From CAYILR01 sp964364175 (GTDB lineage Bacteria > Bdellovibrionota > UBA1018), in the NCBI GenBank assembly GCA_964364175.1, contig CAYILR010000038.1, positions 1 to 44,459 of the forward strand: a stretch of 44,459 nt of DNA, read 5' to 3'. Every line of letters starts with the position of its first letter. Position 1 is the stretch's first letter. The position numbers and the translations under genes were made by a program. Shown one piece after another: positions 15,959-24,814 of this stretch. The notes beneath the pieces are model-generated. The model was not told the DNA's origin. It did no database searches and saw only the letters and a program-made list of their open reading frames with translations.

Positions 15959-16768
15959 TCAAACTTTGAAAAAATCACAGGTCATGCAGAACGCCTCCTC
16001 GCTCGGCGCAGGGTCTGCGATCGCGGCGGCTTCGTCGATGAGTTCCAGGATGCGGTCTTTGATATGCTGAAACGCTTTGGGATCCATGGACTGCACAACC
16101 GTGTAGTGGATATTTTCTTGGTTAGGCATCTGGGACATTTGGATTGCGCGCATTCGCCAGTTGGAGTGGTGCATGCTGACGAGGGGCGAGGTTTTGTTGA
16201 TGTGCAGACTGCCTGAGGCGTGGATGTAGCGGTCTTTGTCTTTGCGGACGAGGCCGAACTTTTCGAGCTGAGTAAGAACTTCTCGGACCATGATCAGCGG
16301 CATCGATAGACGTTCGGCGATGGCCCGCGAGGTTTGGAATTCTGGAATGCTGGTCAGGATATGAACCGCACCCCAGAACCAGGCTGAGTAGTAGGTTCGC
16401 TCTTTCTCTCCCATTTCCAGCGGAGTTCGCTCCAGACGTTTGGAAAGATTCTCGTGATCGCGGCGGATTTGGGTGAGTTTTTTCTCGATGAATTTTTTGA
16501 GGCTGGGGCGGGATGCACGCGCCAGATCGAGCAAGAGCAGAAAATACTCCTTCTCGGAATCTGACATCTGCCAATGCTCCGCTACACCGATCGCTTGATC
16601 GGCTGTGAGATGCACGTGGGAATGCAATACACGCGAGAGGTAAGAGCGTTGGCAGCCCGCTGCTTCTGCAAGCTTCGAAATCGCGCCCCAAGCTTGCTCG
16701 CTCTTGAGCCTGTCCGCGAGATAGTTGCGGTAGTCGGTGTAATTGAATAGGGATTCGGATTTTTTCAT
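15959..16768 (-). CDS. TIGR02147-family regulator
   Basis: A 269-residue protein with the TIGR02147 layout: N-terminal FNYTDYRNYLADRL, an HTH-like region (GCQRSYLSRVLHSHVHLTADQA, split at 38-59), then SDSEKEYFLLLLDLARA and the conserved C-terminal domain with YSAWFWGAVHILTSI. A winged-helix-like segment follows (AIAERLSMPLIMVREVLTQL). This family is largely confined to Fibrobacteres and Bdellovibrio relatives; most are thought to be DNA-binding regulators. It is divergent from a secreted-protein gene with three dyads between them, suggesting it controls that gene. Confidence 0.82.
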   Translation of the reverse strand: MKKSESLFNYTDYRNYLADRLKSEQAWGAISKLAEAAGCQRSYLSRVLHSHVHLTADQAIGVAEHWQMSDSEKEYFLLLLDLARASRPSLKKFIEKKLTQIRRDHENLSKRLERTPLEMGEKERTYYSAWFWGAVHILTSIPEFQTSRAIAERLSMPLIMVREVLTQLEKFGLVRKDKDRYIHASGSLHINKTSPLVSMHHSNWRMRAIQMSQMPNQENIHYTVVQSMDPKAFQHIKDRILELIDEAAAIADPAPSEEAFCMTCDFFKV

Positions 16769-16771
16769 TTC

Positions 16772-16849
16772 GTTATTATTTATAACATAATTCGTTATTA
16801 ATTAACAAAAATATTCTATTTTTTCAAATTGCATTGCAACAAGCTTGTT
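16772..16849. promoter_or_regulatory. dyad-rich divergent regulatory region
   Basis: Three dyads lie in the gap between the TIGR02147 gene and the secreted protein: GTTAT-n5-ATAAC (16772-16786), GTTA-n5-TAAC (16794-16806) and a perfect 12-base palindrome AACAAGCTTGTT (16838-16849). A TTCGTTATTA direct repeat spans the first two. They are likely operators; which protein binds them is inferred. Confidence 0.5.
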
Positions 16850-16874
16850 CTTATAGAAAAAGGAGAAACACGTG

Positions 16875-18386
16875 ATGCATCTCAGGAAACTGAAAACCAA
16901 ACTTGATCGCTCTCAACTTCTCGCAATAGTCGCTCTATTCACCGGATCTGCGACCTATGCAGGACCTGCAACGAGTGGCGGCGGAAACTCAGTGGTTTGT
17001 TTTTCTAAGCCAGAGATTGTCGACCAAATTAAAAACAATCATGGTTATTTAACCGATGAATTTATTTCGTCCATTAGCTCCATCGAAATACTCGATCTTC
17101 ATGAGGCAAAATTTCCTCGCGGAATTGATCGTCGTCGCCCAAAAGTTGTATCAGCAAAAAATGGCGAGAATATCGAAAGCTACATCAAAAAAATTACTAA
17201 CCGATTGAACTTCACGATTCCAGAACTGGGACAAATACTTCGAAATGGTACAGCATATTTCGCCCCCGATCACATTATTTGGCAACCTTTTGGGCTAGAG
17301 CCCGTTCAGGACTCAAACCAGGTCGGCTACATCGATCAATCACGTTGCGTAATCGCCACACTCGCAATGCAACGAACAGTCAATCAGCAAAACTATCTTT
17401 ATATCGACGATCGCCTCTTCAATCACCCTAAGCACTCCCTAGAAAGCAAAGCAGTCACATTGATTCATGAATTTGCATATCGATATGCGCGCGAAAAAGG
17501 ACAAACCGATAGTTACAATACTCGATTGATGGTTGCATCGATTTTAAACAACGACGGAACTTTGCTGTTGGGTGACTTGAATCGTGATGCTATCGCACTC
17601 GGATTTATAGTCGGCTCCTCGAGTTGGGTTTCTACCTATGACAATACTTTCGTCTATTCCCGTGTGGCTACCGCTTCAGTGATGGTCGGAAATATTGCAA
17701 CTCGGTACGGATCTGCGAAGAATCTTGATCTACAAGAAAAACTTAAACAATCTGGAGTTGATGCTCAAGTTTTGTTCTCCGAAATCCTAGTTCTGCTAAA
17801 AGATATTTCTACGCCAACAGCACCGAGCCTAGACTTGTTCAATGAACCTGGATTTATTCAACAGGCATTGGCCGATGGAGTTTTTAATGAAGATCAAAAA
17901 ATCATGGCGAAGCGAATATTGGGGCAGTTGGAAATCGTCATTGATGTTCGCGCTCGTTTGATTGCTGAAATCATCAAAAACACATTGGTAGATGACTGGT
18001 TTTTCCCTAAAAACCACTCAGAGCTATACCTCAAACAAATCTATCGTGAACTCAAACACCACCCCTATCTGACCGAAGGACAGCATCATCGCTTAGAAAA
18101 AGCACTGACCTATATTTTTTCAGCAGAAGCAACTCGAGTGGCCCGGATGAAGCCGACTCCATCGCAAGTTCTAAAACTACTCCAATGCGAGAAAGACAGC
18201 AGCCAACGTTGCGAATTAATTGGACTGAGTAGTTTACCTCAAGGTGTATACTATGATTCTTTTGATTTTAAGAATAACTGGCTGATGGAACAAGTCGTAA
18301 ATCTTTATTGTGACAACTCTAACCCCTACCACGACCCCGATGACGACCGAACTTTGCGGGATCTCGTGTTGCCTGTAATTCCATAA
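16875..18386 (+). CDS. large secreted protein of unknown function
   Basis: A protein of about 503 residues with an N-terminal signal peptide (hydrophobic QLLAIVALFTGSATYAG). It is followed by the motif ATSGGGNSVVCF, a mature N-terminus I associate with exported Bdellovibrio-type proteins. The start is ATG 16875 (or GTG 16872) with AAGGAG about nine bases upstream. The sequence includes a VTLIHEFAYRYAREKG segment; the HEF could suggest a metal-dependent peptidase, but a full HExxH is not present. Cys pairs near the C-terminus (LLQCEKDSSQRCELIG) suggest disulfides. It is divergent from the TIGR02147 regulator that probably controls it. Confidence 0.75.
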   Translation: MHLRKLKTKLDRSQLLAIVALFTGSATYAGPATSGGGNSVVCFSKPEIVDQIKNNHGYLTDEFISSISSIEILDLHEAKFPRGIDRRRPKVVSAKNGENIESYIKKITNRLNFTIPELGQILRNGTAYFAPDHIIWQPFGLEPVQDSNQVGYIDQSRCVIATLAMQRTVNQQNYLYIDDRLFNHPKHSLESKAVTLIHEFAYRYAREKGQTDSYNTRLMVASILNNDGTLLLGDLNRDAIALGFIVGSSSWVSTYDNTFVYSRVATASVMVGNIATRYGSAKNLDLQEKLKQSGVDAQVLFSEILVLLKDISTPTAPSLDLFNEPGFIQQALADGVFNEDQKIMAKRILGQLEIVIDVRARLIAEIIKNTLVDDWFFPKNHSELYLKQIYRELKHHPYLTEGQHHRLEKALTYIFSAEATRVARMKPTPSQVLKLLQCEKDSSQRCELIGLSSLPQGVYYDSFDFKNNWLMEQVVNLYCDNSNPYHDPDDDRTLRDLVLPVIP

Positions 18387-18397
18387 AGACTGCCTCA

Positions 18398-18423
18398 CCC
18401 CGGTCGCCATAGCGCGACCGGGG
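18398..18423. terminator. GC-rich hairpin between convergent genes
   Basis: A perfect 10-bp stem CCCCGGTCGC (18398-18407) / GCGACCGGGG (18414-18423) with a 6-base loop sits between the secreted-protein stop and the vapC stop. Position fits a bidirectional terminator, but neither side has a T-run. Termination would need Rho or another feature. Confidence 0.5.
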
Positions 18424-18427
18424 CAAA

Positions 18428-18853
18428 CTAAGCGCCTTGCAAAGAAAACCCAAGCGCCTTTGCAGCATTGGCCTGCTCCTGATCGTGAGTCGCAAAGAAC
18501 CAAGCGCTATCGCCCACTTCTTGTCGAAGCAAAATAGCCGTGGCTAGATGAAGAGCATCCAACGTACGAACCGTAGTCGGAAAAGCTTCTCGCGCACGAC
18601 GAAGCACAGGAGGAGAAAGCGACAAAATGTCCAAACTCGAAAGCCTATCCGCCAACTCTGCGTACTTTTCAGCGATTTCGGATTCGTCCCGACTTTCTCT
18701 CAAGCGGATGCGATCTAAAACTCGTCGACATTCTACGTCAGTCAGCTCTGAGGTCACCAATCGAGAAAACCTACTTAAATCTATTTTTGGAGAAGGTTCG
18801 TTGAGCAAATAATTCAGAATCACCGACGAATCAACGTACACACTTGTTTTCAT
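18428..18853 (-). CDS. vapC: PIN-domain toxin, VapC-type
   Basis: A 141-residue PIN ribonuclease. Acidic residues are visible: Asp8 (VYVDSSVILNYLL), Glu in LTDVECRRVLDR, Asp in TVRTLDALHLATA and Asp in FFATHDQEQANAAK, the usual metal-binding set. VapC toxins cleave tRNA or rRNA when free of antitoxin. The start overlaps the antitoxin stop by four bases. A convergent secreted gene with a GC-rich hairpin lies downstream. The toxin core looks intact. Confidence 0.88.
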   Translation of the reverse strand: MKTSVYVDSSVILNYLLNEPSPKIDLSRFSRLVTSELTDVECRRVLDRIRLRESRDESEIAEKYAELADRLSSLDILSLSPPVLRRAREAFPTTVRTLDALHLATAILLRQEVGDSAWFFATHDQEQANAAKALGFSLQGA

Positions 18854-19140
18854 CGCGAACCACGGTCATCTTTTAGGTAATCCAATACCGATTTTTTCAA
18901 AGGTAGAGTCTTTTTAGAAGTATTTGCTGCTGACCATTTTGCATCGATTTTCGACCAGCTCTGAGTTGCCGAAGAAACCACCGACAATTCCTGTGTGGCT
19001 AGAGGAATCAACAGAGCCACCGGAACTTGCCGATCCATCACAGTGACCTCAGTCCCTGATTTAACCAGTTTAAGGTACTGACCTAGATGGGTCTTCAGTT
19101 TTGCAATATTTACTCGTGAACTTAGATGTGACCTTGACAT
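18850..19140 (-). CDS. vapB: Phd/YefM-type antitoxin of the VapC pair
   Basis: A 96-residue antitoxin. The N-terminal Phd/YefM fold (SSRVNIAKLKTHLGQYLKLVKSG, split around residues 7-29; VMDRQVPVALLIPLA) should bind DNA. The C-terminal half should wrap the toxin. The ATG at 19140 was chosen over one at 19176 because the upstream stretch contains a full promoter and operator. It precedes and overlaps vapC (four bases), the classic antitoxin-first order. It probably autorepresses with the toxin. Confidence 0.85.
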   Translation of the reverse strand: MSRSHLSSRVNIAKLKTHLGQYLKLVKSGTEVTVMDRQVPVALLIPLATQELSVVSSATQSWSKIDAKWSAANTSKKTLPLKKSVLDYLKDDRGSR

Positions 19141-19146
19141 AGTCTC

Positions 19147-19176
19147 ATAGTAGACCACATTGAGGTCTTTTGTCAA
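19147..19176 (-). promoter_or_regulatory. sigma-70 promoter with embedded operator for the vapBC pair
   Basis: On the minus strand, TTGACA (19171-19176) and TACTAT (19147-19152) are 18 bases apart. The dyad AGACC-n7-GGTCT (19152-19168) fills the spacer, ideal for autorepression. A start site about seven bases after the -10 would fall at or next to the ATG at 19140, so the mRNA would be nearly leaderless. Confidence 0.65.
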
Positions 19177-19237
19177 AAATCATATCCAATCTCCTTTAAA
19201 ATCGTTATTACGTTATGAATTGGATGAAAATGGGTGT

Positions 19238-20131
19238 TTAACGTGCGCCAGGCAAAGTCGCTTCAATCATTCGGTCGTTGCCGCCGAGGTCCTGCATAAT
19301 CCGGACATTCCACCGTTCGGCCTCAAACACTTCACGGATTTCTTTCGCTCGGAAACTTGGGATTTCTACTAGGACAACACCCTCGGCGTTGAGGTACTTG
19401 CGACCACCCTTGGCGATCTCGCGGTAAAAATGGAGGGGCACGCCGGGTGGAGCAAAAAGCGCTTCTTGGGGTTCGTGCAGAACTACGTCTTCGTCCATGG
19501 GGTCGCCGAGTTGCAAGTAGGGCGGATTGCTGATGATGAAATCTGCGGGTGGTGTTCCAACAGCCTCGAAGGGCGACCAGACCGTCACAGGCTCATGCGC
19601 TTTGAGGATCAGCAGGTCCCCTTTTTCCATGCGCTCAGGGATGATTTTTGTAGCGTTTCGGACGGCAACTTCGATGGCGGACTCTGATAATTCCGAAGCT
19701 CTAATTCGAAGCTGTGGAAAATGTTTGAGCAGCGAAACCGAGATCGCGCCGCTACCCAGGCCGATCTCTAGCCCAGCTGCCGGCAGACGCGATTTGCTTT
19801 CAAACCATCGGATCAGCTCGACCACCAAAGCCTCTGTCTCGGGTCGCGGAACAAGAACAGCGGGAGTGACTTCGTATTCGCTATCTAAAAATTGTTGAAA
19901 CCCGGTGAGGTACTGAAGCGGCAAACCTTGTGCTCGAGCTTCGGCGATTTTTTTGGCTTCCTCGAACGCTGCCTCGGGATAATCTGCGTCGGGTCGGGAA
20001 TAGAGTTCGAATCGGGAGAGCTTACGTCCTGTGGATTTTTGAAAAGCTGCCGTCAAAATTTGCTCGGACTCGGTGCGAACGACTCCTCGCTTCACCCATT
20101 CTGGGTTTTGCGACAAAACCGTCTGGCACAT
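19238..20131 (-). CDS. prmC: release-factor glutamine methyltransferase
   Basis: A 297-residue PrmC/HemK. It uses S-adenosylmethionine to methylate the GGQ glutamine of release factors. The SAM site (LEIGLGSGAISVSLLKHFP) and catalytic NPPY motif (DFIISNPPYLQLGD) are both present. The N-terminal helical domain includes QYLTGFQQF and VLVPRPETEALV. It lies 20 bases downstream of prfA on the same strand, as in many bacteria. No earlier start codon is available in frame, so ATG 20131 is used. Confidence 0.95.
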   Translation of the reverse strand: MCQTVLSQNPEWVKRGVVRTESEQILTAAFQKSTGRKLSRFELYSRPDADYPEAAFEEAKKIAEARAQGLPLQYLTGFQQFLDSEYEVTPAVLVPRPETEALVVELIRWFESKSRLPAAGLEIGLGSGAISVSLLKHFPQLRIRASELSESAIEVAVRNATKIIPERMEKGDLLILKAHEPVTVWSPFEAVGTPPADFIISNPPYLQLGDPMDEDVVLHEPQEALFAPPGVPLHFYREIAKGGRKYLNAEGVVLVEIPSFRAKEIREVFEAERWNVRIMQDLGGNDRMIEATLPGAR

Positions 20132-20151
20132 CTCGAGCGCGTCCTTTAGTT

Positions 20152-21225
20152 TTATTTCGAGTACCCTTGTGCTTTTAAAGCCTCTGCCTGGTAATGCGCC
20201 TGCAGCCGATCCAAAATCTCTTGAATCTTCCCTTCCATCACATCAGCCAATTGATAAATGGTCAACCCGATCCGGTGGTCAGTCAATCGTCCTTGTGGAA
20301 AATTATACGTCCGAATGCGCTCACTTCGATCGCCGGTTCCGACCATGCTCCTTCGCGCATCGGAATGTTCCTGGGCTGCTTTTTGCTGCACTTGCTCCAA
20401 CAGCCGCGAACGCAGGATCTTCATCGCCTTGTCCTTGTTCTTGTGCTGCGAACGTTCATCCTGACAAACCACGACTAAACCCGATGGAATGTGGGTAATT
20501 CGCACGGCAGAGTCAGTCGTATTGACGCTCTGACCGCCTGCTCCACCTGAACGAAAAACATCGATTCGCAATTCGTTGGGCTTGATATCGACATCGACTT
20601 CTTCGGCCTCTGGCAAAATCGCAACCGTCACGGTGGAAGTATGTACACGACCTTGCGCTTCGGTTTGCGGAACACGCTGAACTCGGTGAACGCCGCCCTC
20701 CCACTTCAAACGACTGTAAACTTTGTTTCCCTGAATCATGCCGACGACTTCTTTGAATCCGCCGATACCGTTTCCGTTGGCGGAGAGAACTTCAACTCTC
20801 CAGCCCTGATCCTCAGCATAGCGCTGATACATTCTGAAGAGCTCTCCGCAAAATAGTCCGGCCTCATCACCACCCGCTCCTGCACGAACTTCGAGCATGA
20901 TATTCTTGTCGTCATTGGGATCTTTCGGAAGCAAAAGCAGCTGCAATGTTTGAGTCGACTGCTCGATCTCTGCAGTGAGCCTTTTGATTTCATCCTTAGC
21001 CATGTCCACAATTTCTGGATCTTTTTCGGACATCAGCTCGCGATTCGATGCGAGCTCGGCTTGGGCTGCCTCGTATTTTTTGAACTCAGCGACGAGCTCC
21101 TGCAATCCCGAATGTTCGAGCGATAACCGCCGAAATTCCTCTGGACGACTTGCTAAAGCCGGATCTGAGAGTCGATTTTCAATTTCTTCGTATCTTGCCT
21201 GCACGGCATGGAGTTGATCAAACAT
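20152..21225 (-). CDS. prfA: peptide chain release factor 1
   Basis: A 357-residue RF1 that terminates translation at UAA and UAG. The catalytic GGQ loop is RSGGAGGQSVNTTDSAVR, and the C-terminal RSERIRTYNFPQGRLTDHR segment is canonical. The region around TVTVAILPEAEEVD contains the superfamily's domain; the tripeptide anticodon was not matched exactly. It lies 18 bases downstream of DUF1385, and prmC follows. The context and length are standard. Confidence 0.97.
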   Translation of the reverse strand: MFDQLHAVQARYEEIENRLSDPALASRPEEFRRLSLEHSGLQELVAEFKKYEAAQAELASNRELMSEKDPEIVDMAKDEIKRLTAEIEQSTQTLQLLLLPKDPNDDKNIMLEVRAGAGGDEAGLFCGELFRMYQRYAEDQGWRVEVLSANGNGIGGFKEVVGMIQGNKVYSRLKWEGGVHRVQRVPQTEAQGRVHTSTVTVAILPEAEEVDVDIKPNELRIDVFRSGGAGGQSVNTTDSAVRITHIPSGLVVVCQDERSQHKNKDKAMKILRSRLLEQVQQKAAQEHSDARRSMVGTGDRSERIRTYNFPQGRLTDHRIGLTIYQLADVMEGKIQEILDRLQAHYQAEALKAQGYSK

Positions 21226-21243
21226 GTGTCATGTACCGGTTCG

Positions 21244-22341
21244 CTAGTTTTCTAGGAATTCGCGAACGGCGGCGTTCACTGGGGTGAGTTCTGCAATAGA
21301 ACCGATTTCAAAATCCTTGAGGGTCTCGTCTGTTACTTGCTCGGCAGGAGTTTTCTCAAGTCTGAGAACTTGCTTCAATGAAGCAAGCGCCACTTCCAAC
21401 TGGTTGCGATCCGGTTTACGCGTGGTCAGTTTTTGCAGCATCATTCCGGGCCAAATCATCGCCCTGAAAACCACCTGATCCATCCGAAAAGCGCAAGCCT
21501 TGATGAATTCGTACGAAAGCCCTGCCACAGGCAGCATTAATCCGATCTTCACTAAAACCATGGCCACGTGATTCAACCACTTGTTCTCGCTCAAATGGGT
21601 CAATCCCAAAACAGGAAGAGCAATGCTGAACACGATCACACTGATCAAAACCAGGAAGAACAAAAAACTCGTTCCACAACGAGGGTGTAACGGAATTTGC
21701 TGATCCGCATTGTCGACAGTGAGATCCAAATTTTTCTCGAAAGCGTAAATCGATTGGTGTTCGGCACCATGATACTGAAACACGCGAAAAATATCGGGCA
21801 GCTGCCCAATCAGATAAACATAGGTCAGCAAAATAATGAGTTTGAAAAGTCCATCCAGCAAGTGAAACAGCGGGCTGTCAGCCGTAATTCCCAGCTGCCC
21901 GGTGGCAATAGCAGCCAAGCCATGAGGCAATGCCACGAAAAGCCCTATACCCAGCGCAAACGCGGTAAACATCGACATTGCAATCGCAGTCGAACTCAAC
22001 GCTTCGACCTTTTCAGCTTTGACAGCAGACGCATCCGATTTTACGTTCTCCACTGCAACTTCGTCTTCCGAAGCAATCTGCGCAGAAAAGCTCAAAGCCC
22101 CAATCCCATTCACCATGGATTCAATCAGTGTCACGACACCACGAACAATGGGTTTTTTGAATAACCAAAATCGTTCTGCAACACTGGTCACACGATGAGA
22201 TCGAATGACCATTCGTCCATTCGCACGACGAACCGCTACTGCCATGAATTTGGGGGAGCGCATCATCACACCCTCCATCACTGCTTGGCCACCAATGTTG
22301 GTATACTGCTTAGAAGGTGATGAATTGGGAGTGGAAGTCAC
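21244..22341 (-). CDS. DUF1385-family membrane protein
   Basis: A 365-residue protein with the DUF1385 signature NIGGQAVMEGVMMRSPKFMA near residues 16-35 and the YHGAEHQSIYAFE and HPRCGTSFLFFLV segments. Several transmembrane helices lie in the middle (about 115-215 and 235-290). The start is GTG at 22341. The family is common between rho/rpmE and prfA in many bacteria; its function is unknown. A Lys/Glu-rich insertion of about 30 residues follows the first block (DEVAVENVKSDAS) and may be lineage-specific. Confidence 0.9.
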   Translation of the reverse strand: MTSTPNSSPSKQYTNIGGQAVMEGVMMRSPKFMAVAVRRANGRMVIRSHRVTSVAERFWLFKKPIVRGVVTLIESMVNGIGALSFSAQIASEDEVAVENVKSDASAVKAEKVEALSSTAIAMSMFTAFALGIGLFVALPHGLAAIATGQLGITADSPLFHLLDGLFKLIILLTYVYLIGQLPDIFRVFQYHGAEHQSIYAFEKNLDLTVDNADQQIPLHPRCGTSFLFFLVLISVIVFSIALPVLGLTHLSENKWLNHVAMVLVKIGLMLPVAGLSYEFIKACAFRMDQVVFRAMIWPGMMLQKLTTRKPDRNQLEVALASLKQVLRLEKTPAEQVTDETLKDFEIGSIAELTPVNAAVREFLEN

Positions 22342-22357
22342 TAATTTTCTCTTCGGA

Positions 22358-23605
22358 TCATCCGCTCATGTTTTTAATGAATTGATCGTTGGTTTTTGTC
22401 TGAGTGACTTTATCCAACAAAAACTCCATTGCATCCAAGGTGTTCATCGGATGTAACACTTTGCGCAAGATCCATAGACGATTTAAAGTCTCTTTGGGTA
22501 ATAATAGCTCTTCTTTTCGGGTAGCAGATTTATTGATGTCCAAGCAGGGGAAAATCCGCTTTTCCATCAGCTTACGATCCAGATGGATCTCGGAGTTGCC
22601 GGTTCCTTTGAACTCCTCGAAAATCACTTCGTCCATTCGAGATCCGGTTTCCACCAACGCTGTTGCGATAATGGTCAAAGATCCGCCTTCTTCGATGTTT
22701 CGTGCTGCACCGAAGAATCGCTTGGGTTTATGAAGCGCATTAGAATCCACACCACCTGACAAAATTTTGCCGGAAGGAGGGACCACCGAGTTGTAAGCAC
22801 GCGCGAGACGAGTGATCGAATCGAGCAGAATCACAACGTCGTACTTGTTCTCAACCAGACGCTTTGCTTTCTCGATGACCATCTCGGCCACTTGAACGTG
22901 ACGCGAAGCTTGCTCATCAAATGTGGAACTGACAACCTCACCTTTGACTGAACGCTGCATATCCGTCACTTCTTCAGGACGCTCGTCGATCAAAAGAACG
23001 ATCAGTTTTATTTCAGGATTTTGTGTAGTGATTGCGTTGGCAATATCCTGCAAAATTACAGTTTTACCTGCACGAGGCGGCGCAACAATCAAGCAACGCT
23101 GACCTTTCCCGAGTGGAACCATCAAGTCGATGATGCGTGTGCTGTAATTGGTGGGCTGAAACTCCAGATTAATTTTTTTATTGGGGTAGAGCGGGGTCAG
23201 GTTATCAAAGAGAACCTTCTCTGAATTGATTTCCGGTGCTTGAAAATTGACTTGTTCGACTTTCAGGAGCGCGAAATAACGCTCGCCTTCTTTCGGGGCC
23301 CGAACCGAACCGCTGATCGTGTCACCCGTTCTCAAGCCAAAACGGCGGATCTGAGAGGGCGAAACATAAACATCGTCAGGACCCGGTAGGTAGTTGTAAT
23401 CCGGAGCTCGCAAGAATCCGAAACCATCCGGCAGGCATTCCAAAACGCCATCTACGTAAATATGTTCATCTTTCTCGGCCTTCTTTTGCAGAACACAGAA
23501 GATCAAGTCCTGCTTCCGCATCCCAGCAGCGTTTTCGATGGCAAGTTCGCGCGCCATTTCAACGAGTTCACCGATTTTTTTCTCTTTGAGTTCCTTTAGA
23601 TGCAT
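22358..23605 (-). CDS. rho: transcription termination factor Rho
   Basis: A 415-residue Rho. It has an N-terminal helical domain (LKEKKIGELVEMARELAIEN), an RNA-binding cold-shock fold (GVLECLPDGFGFLRAPDYNY) and a hexameric ATPase with Walker A APPRAGKT and Walker B ILLDSITRLARAYN. The GGVDSNALHKPKRFFGAARN Q/R-loop region is intact. It heads a minus-strand group (rho-DUF1385-prfA-prmC). It is divergent from mltG. Confidence 0.97.
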   Translation of the reverse strand: MHLKELKEKKIGELVEMARELAIENAAGMRKQDLIFCVLQKKAEKDEHIYVDGVLECLPDGFGFLRAPDYNYLPGPDDVYVSPSQIRRFGLRTGDTISGSVRAPKEGERYFALLKVEQVNFQAPEINSEKVLFDNLTPLYPNKKINLEFQPTNYSTRIIDLMVPLGKGQRCLIVAPPRAGKTVILQDIANAITTQNPEIKLIVLLIDERPEEVTDMQRSVKGEVVSSTFDEQASRHVQVAEMVIEKAKRLVENKYDVVILLDSITRLARAYNSVVPPSGKILSGGVDSNALHKPKRFFGAARNIEEGGSLTIIATALVETGSRMDEVIFEEFKGTGNSEIHLDRKLMEKRIFPCLDINKSATRKEELLLPKETLNRLWILRKVLHPMNTLDAMEFLLDKVTQTKTNDQFIKNMSG

Positions 23606-23767
23606 TCCGAGAGGCTCCGCTTAGATATGATTGAATAGTTTAGATTGATTGATGATGTAACTGACTCGTTTTGTCATTAACAAAGGAAACAGCACGCGTA
23701 AAGAAAAAAATAAGGCGAACGCCTGACATTCAGACTATTCTTGAATGATGTGGAAGCACCTTGGGGC

Positions 23768-24814
23768 ATGCGCTATTTAGTCGGCGGGTTATTGTTCATG
23801 GCTGGTTTGGGAGTCGTCGGCGCGGCCGCATGGTGGGCCAACTACGCATTTACCGCTTCTAATTCCGCAGTGGGAGACGCAGTGATCCTGGTCACCAAAG
23901 GACAAACCGCTCAAGACGTCACTCAATCTCTCACACAAAAACAAATGATCACGAACCCTCAACGCTTTTTATGGCTGGGGAAACTATCACGACAATGGAA
24001 ACGCTTGCGTACAGGCGAATACCAAGTCAGCGGCAAAATGTCGCCCATGCAAATCCTCGCCGTCCTGACCAGCGGAGTGAGCGTGCAATATCCCCTCACA
24101 ATCCGCGAAGGTGAAAATATTTACGAAATCGCCAAGGATATTCAAAGCCAAGGCTTAGGTGATGCAGCAAAATTTATTCAACTCTGTAAAGATAAAAATT
24201 TAATCCAGGCTTTAGGACTCACCCAGCCCGCCCCTACGTCACTAGAAGGCTATCTTTTTCCAGATACTTATTTTTTGAATCACACACAAACCATGGCCGA
24301 CATGATTCGCCTCATGTACAGGCGGTTTTCGTCCGAATGGGGAACTCAGGAAGATGCGCGAGCACGCGAGCTGGGAATGACGCGGCATCAAGTCATCACG
24401 CTGGCCTCTGTCATCGAAAAAGAAACCGGCGCTCCTGAAGAAAGGCCCATGATCGGCTCCGTTTTTCACAATCGACTCAAAAAAAGAATGAAGCTCCAGA
24501 GCGATCCTACGATCATTTATGGAATTTGGGAGCGCTACGATGGAAATATTCATCGTTCAGATATTTCATCGCAGACTCCTTACAATACTTACTTTGTCCC
24601 TGCGCTACCGATTGGGCCGATTTCAAATCCGGGCAAAGCCTCCATCCAGGCTGCTTTATTCCCTGCACAATCAGAATATTTGTTTTTTGTTTCACAAAAT
24701 GATGGCAAACATCGATTTACACGCACTTACGGAGAACACGTTGCGGCTGTACGTAAGTTTCAATTGGATCCCAAAGCACGCGAAGGCAAGAGTTGGAGAA
24801 ACTTGAATCCATGA
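23768..24814 (+). CDS. mltG: endolytic murein transglycosylase MltG
   Basis: A YceG-like protein of about 348 residues with one N-terminal transmembrane anchor (LVGGLLFMAGLGVVGAAAW). A LysM-like domain (residues about 100-155) precedes the catalytic region: EGYLFPDTYFLN, then LASVIEKETGAPEERPMIGSVFHNRL with the catalytic Glu, then QSDPTIIYGI and TPYNTYFVPALPIGPISNPG. The start is uncertain: TTG 23741, GTG 23750 and ATG 23768 share the frame; ATG is preferred. It is thought to cleave nascent glycan strands at the inner membrane. Its stop overlaps the next gene (ATGA). Confidence 0.94.
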   Translation: MRYLVGGLLFMAGLGVVGAAAWWANYAFTASNSAVGDAVILVTKGQTAQDVTQSLTQKQMITNPQRFLWLGKLSRQWKRLRTGEYQVSGKMSPMQILAVLTSGVSVQYPLTIREGENIYEIAKDIQSQGLGDAAKFIQLCKDKNLIQALGLTQPAPTSLEGYLFPDTYFLNHTQTMADMIRLMYRRFSSEWGTQEDARARELGMTRHQVITLASVIEKETGAPEERPMIGSVFHNRLKKRMKLQSDPTIIYGIWERYDGNIHRSDISSQTPYNTYFVPALPIGPISNPGKASIQAALFPAQSEYLFFVSQNDGKHRFTRTYGEHVAAVRKFQLDPKAREGKSWRNLNP

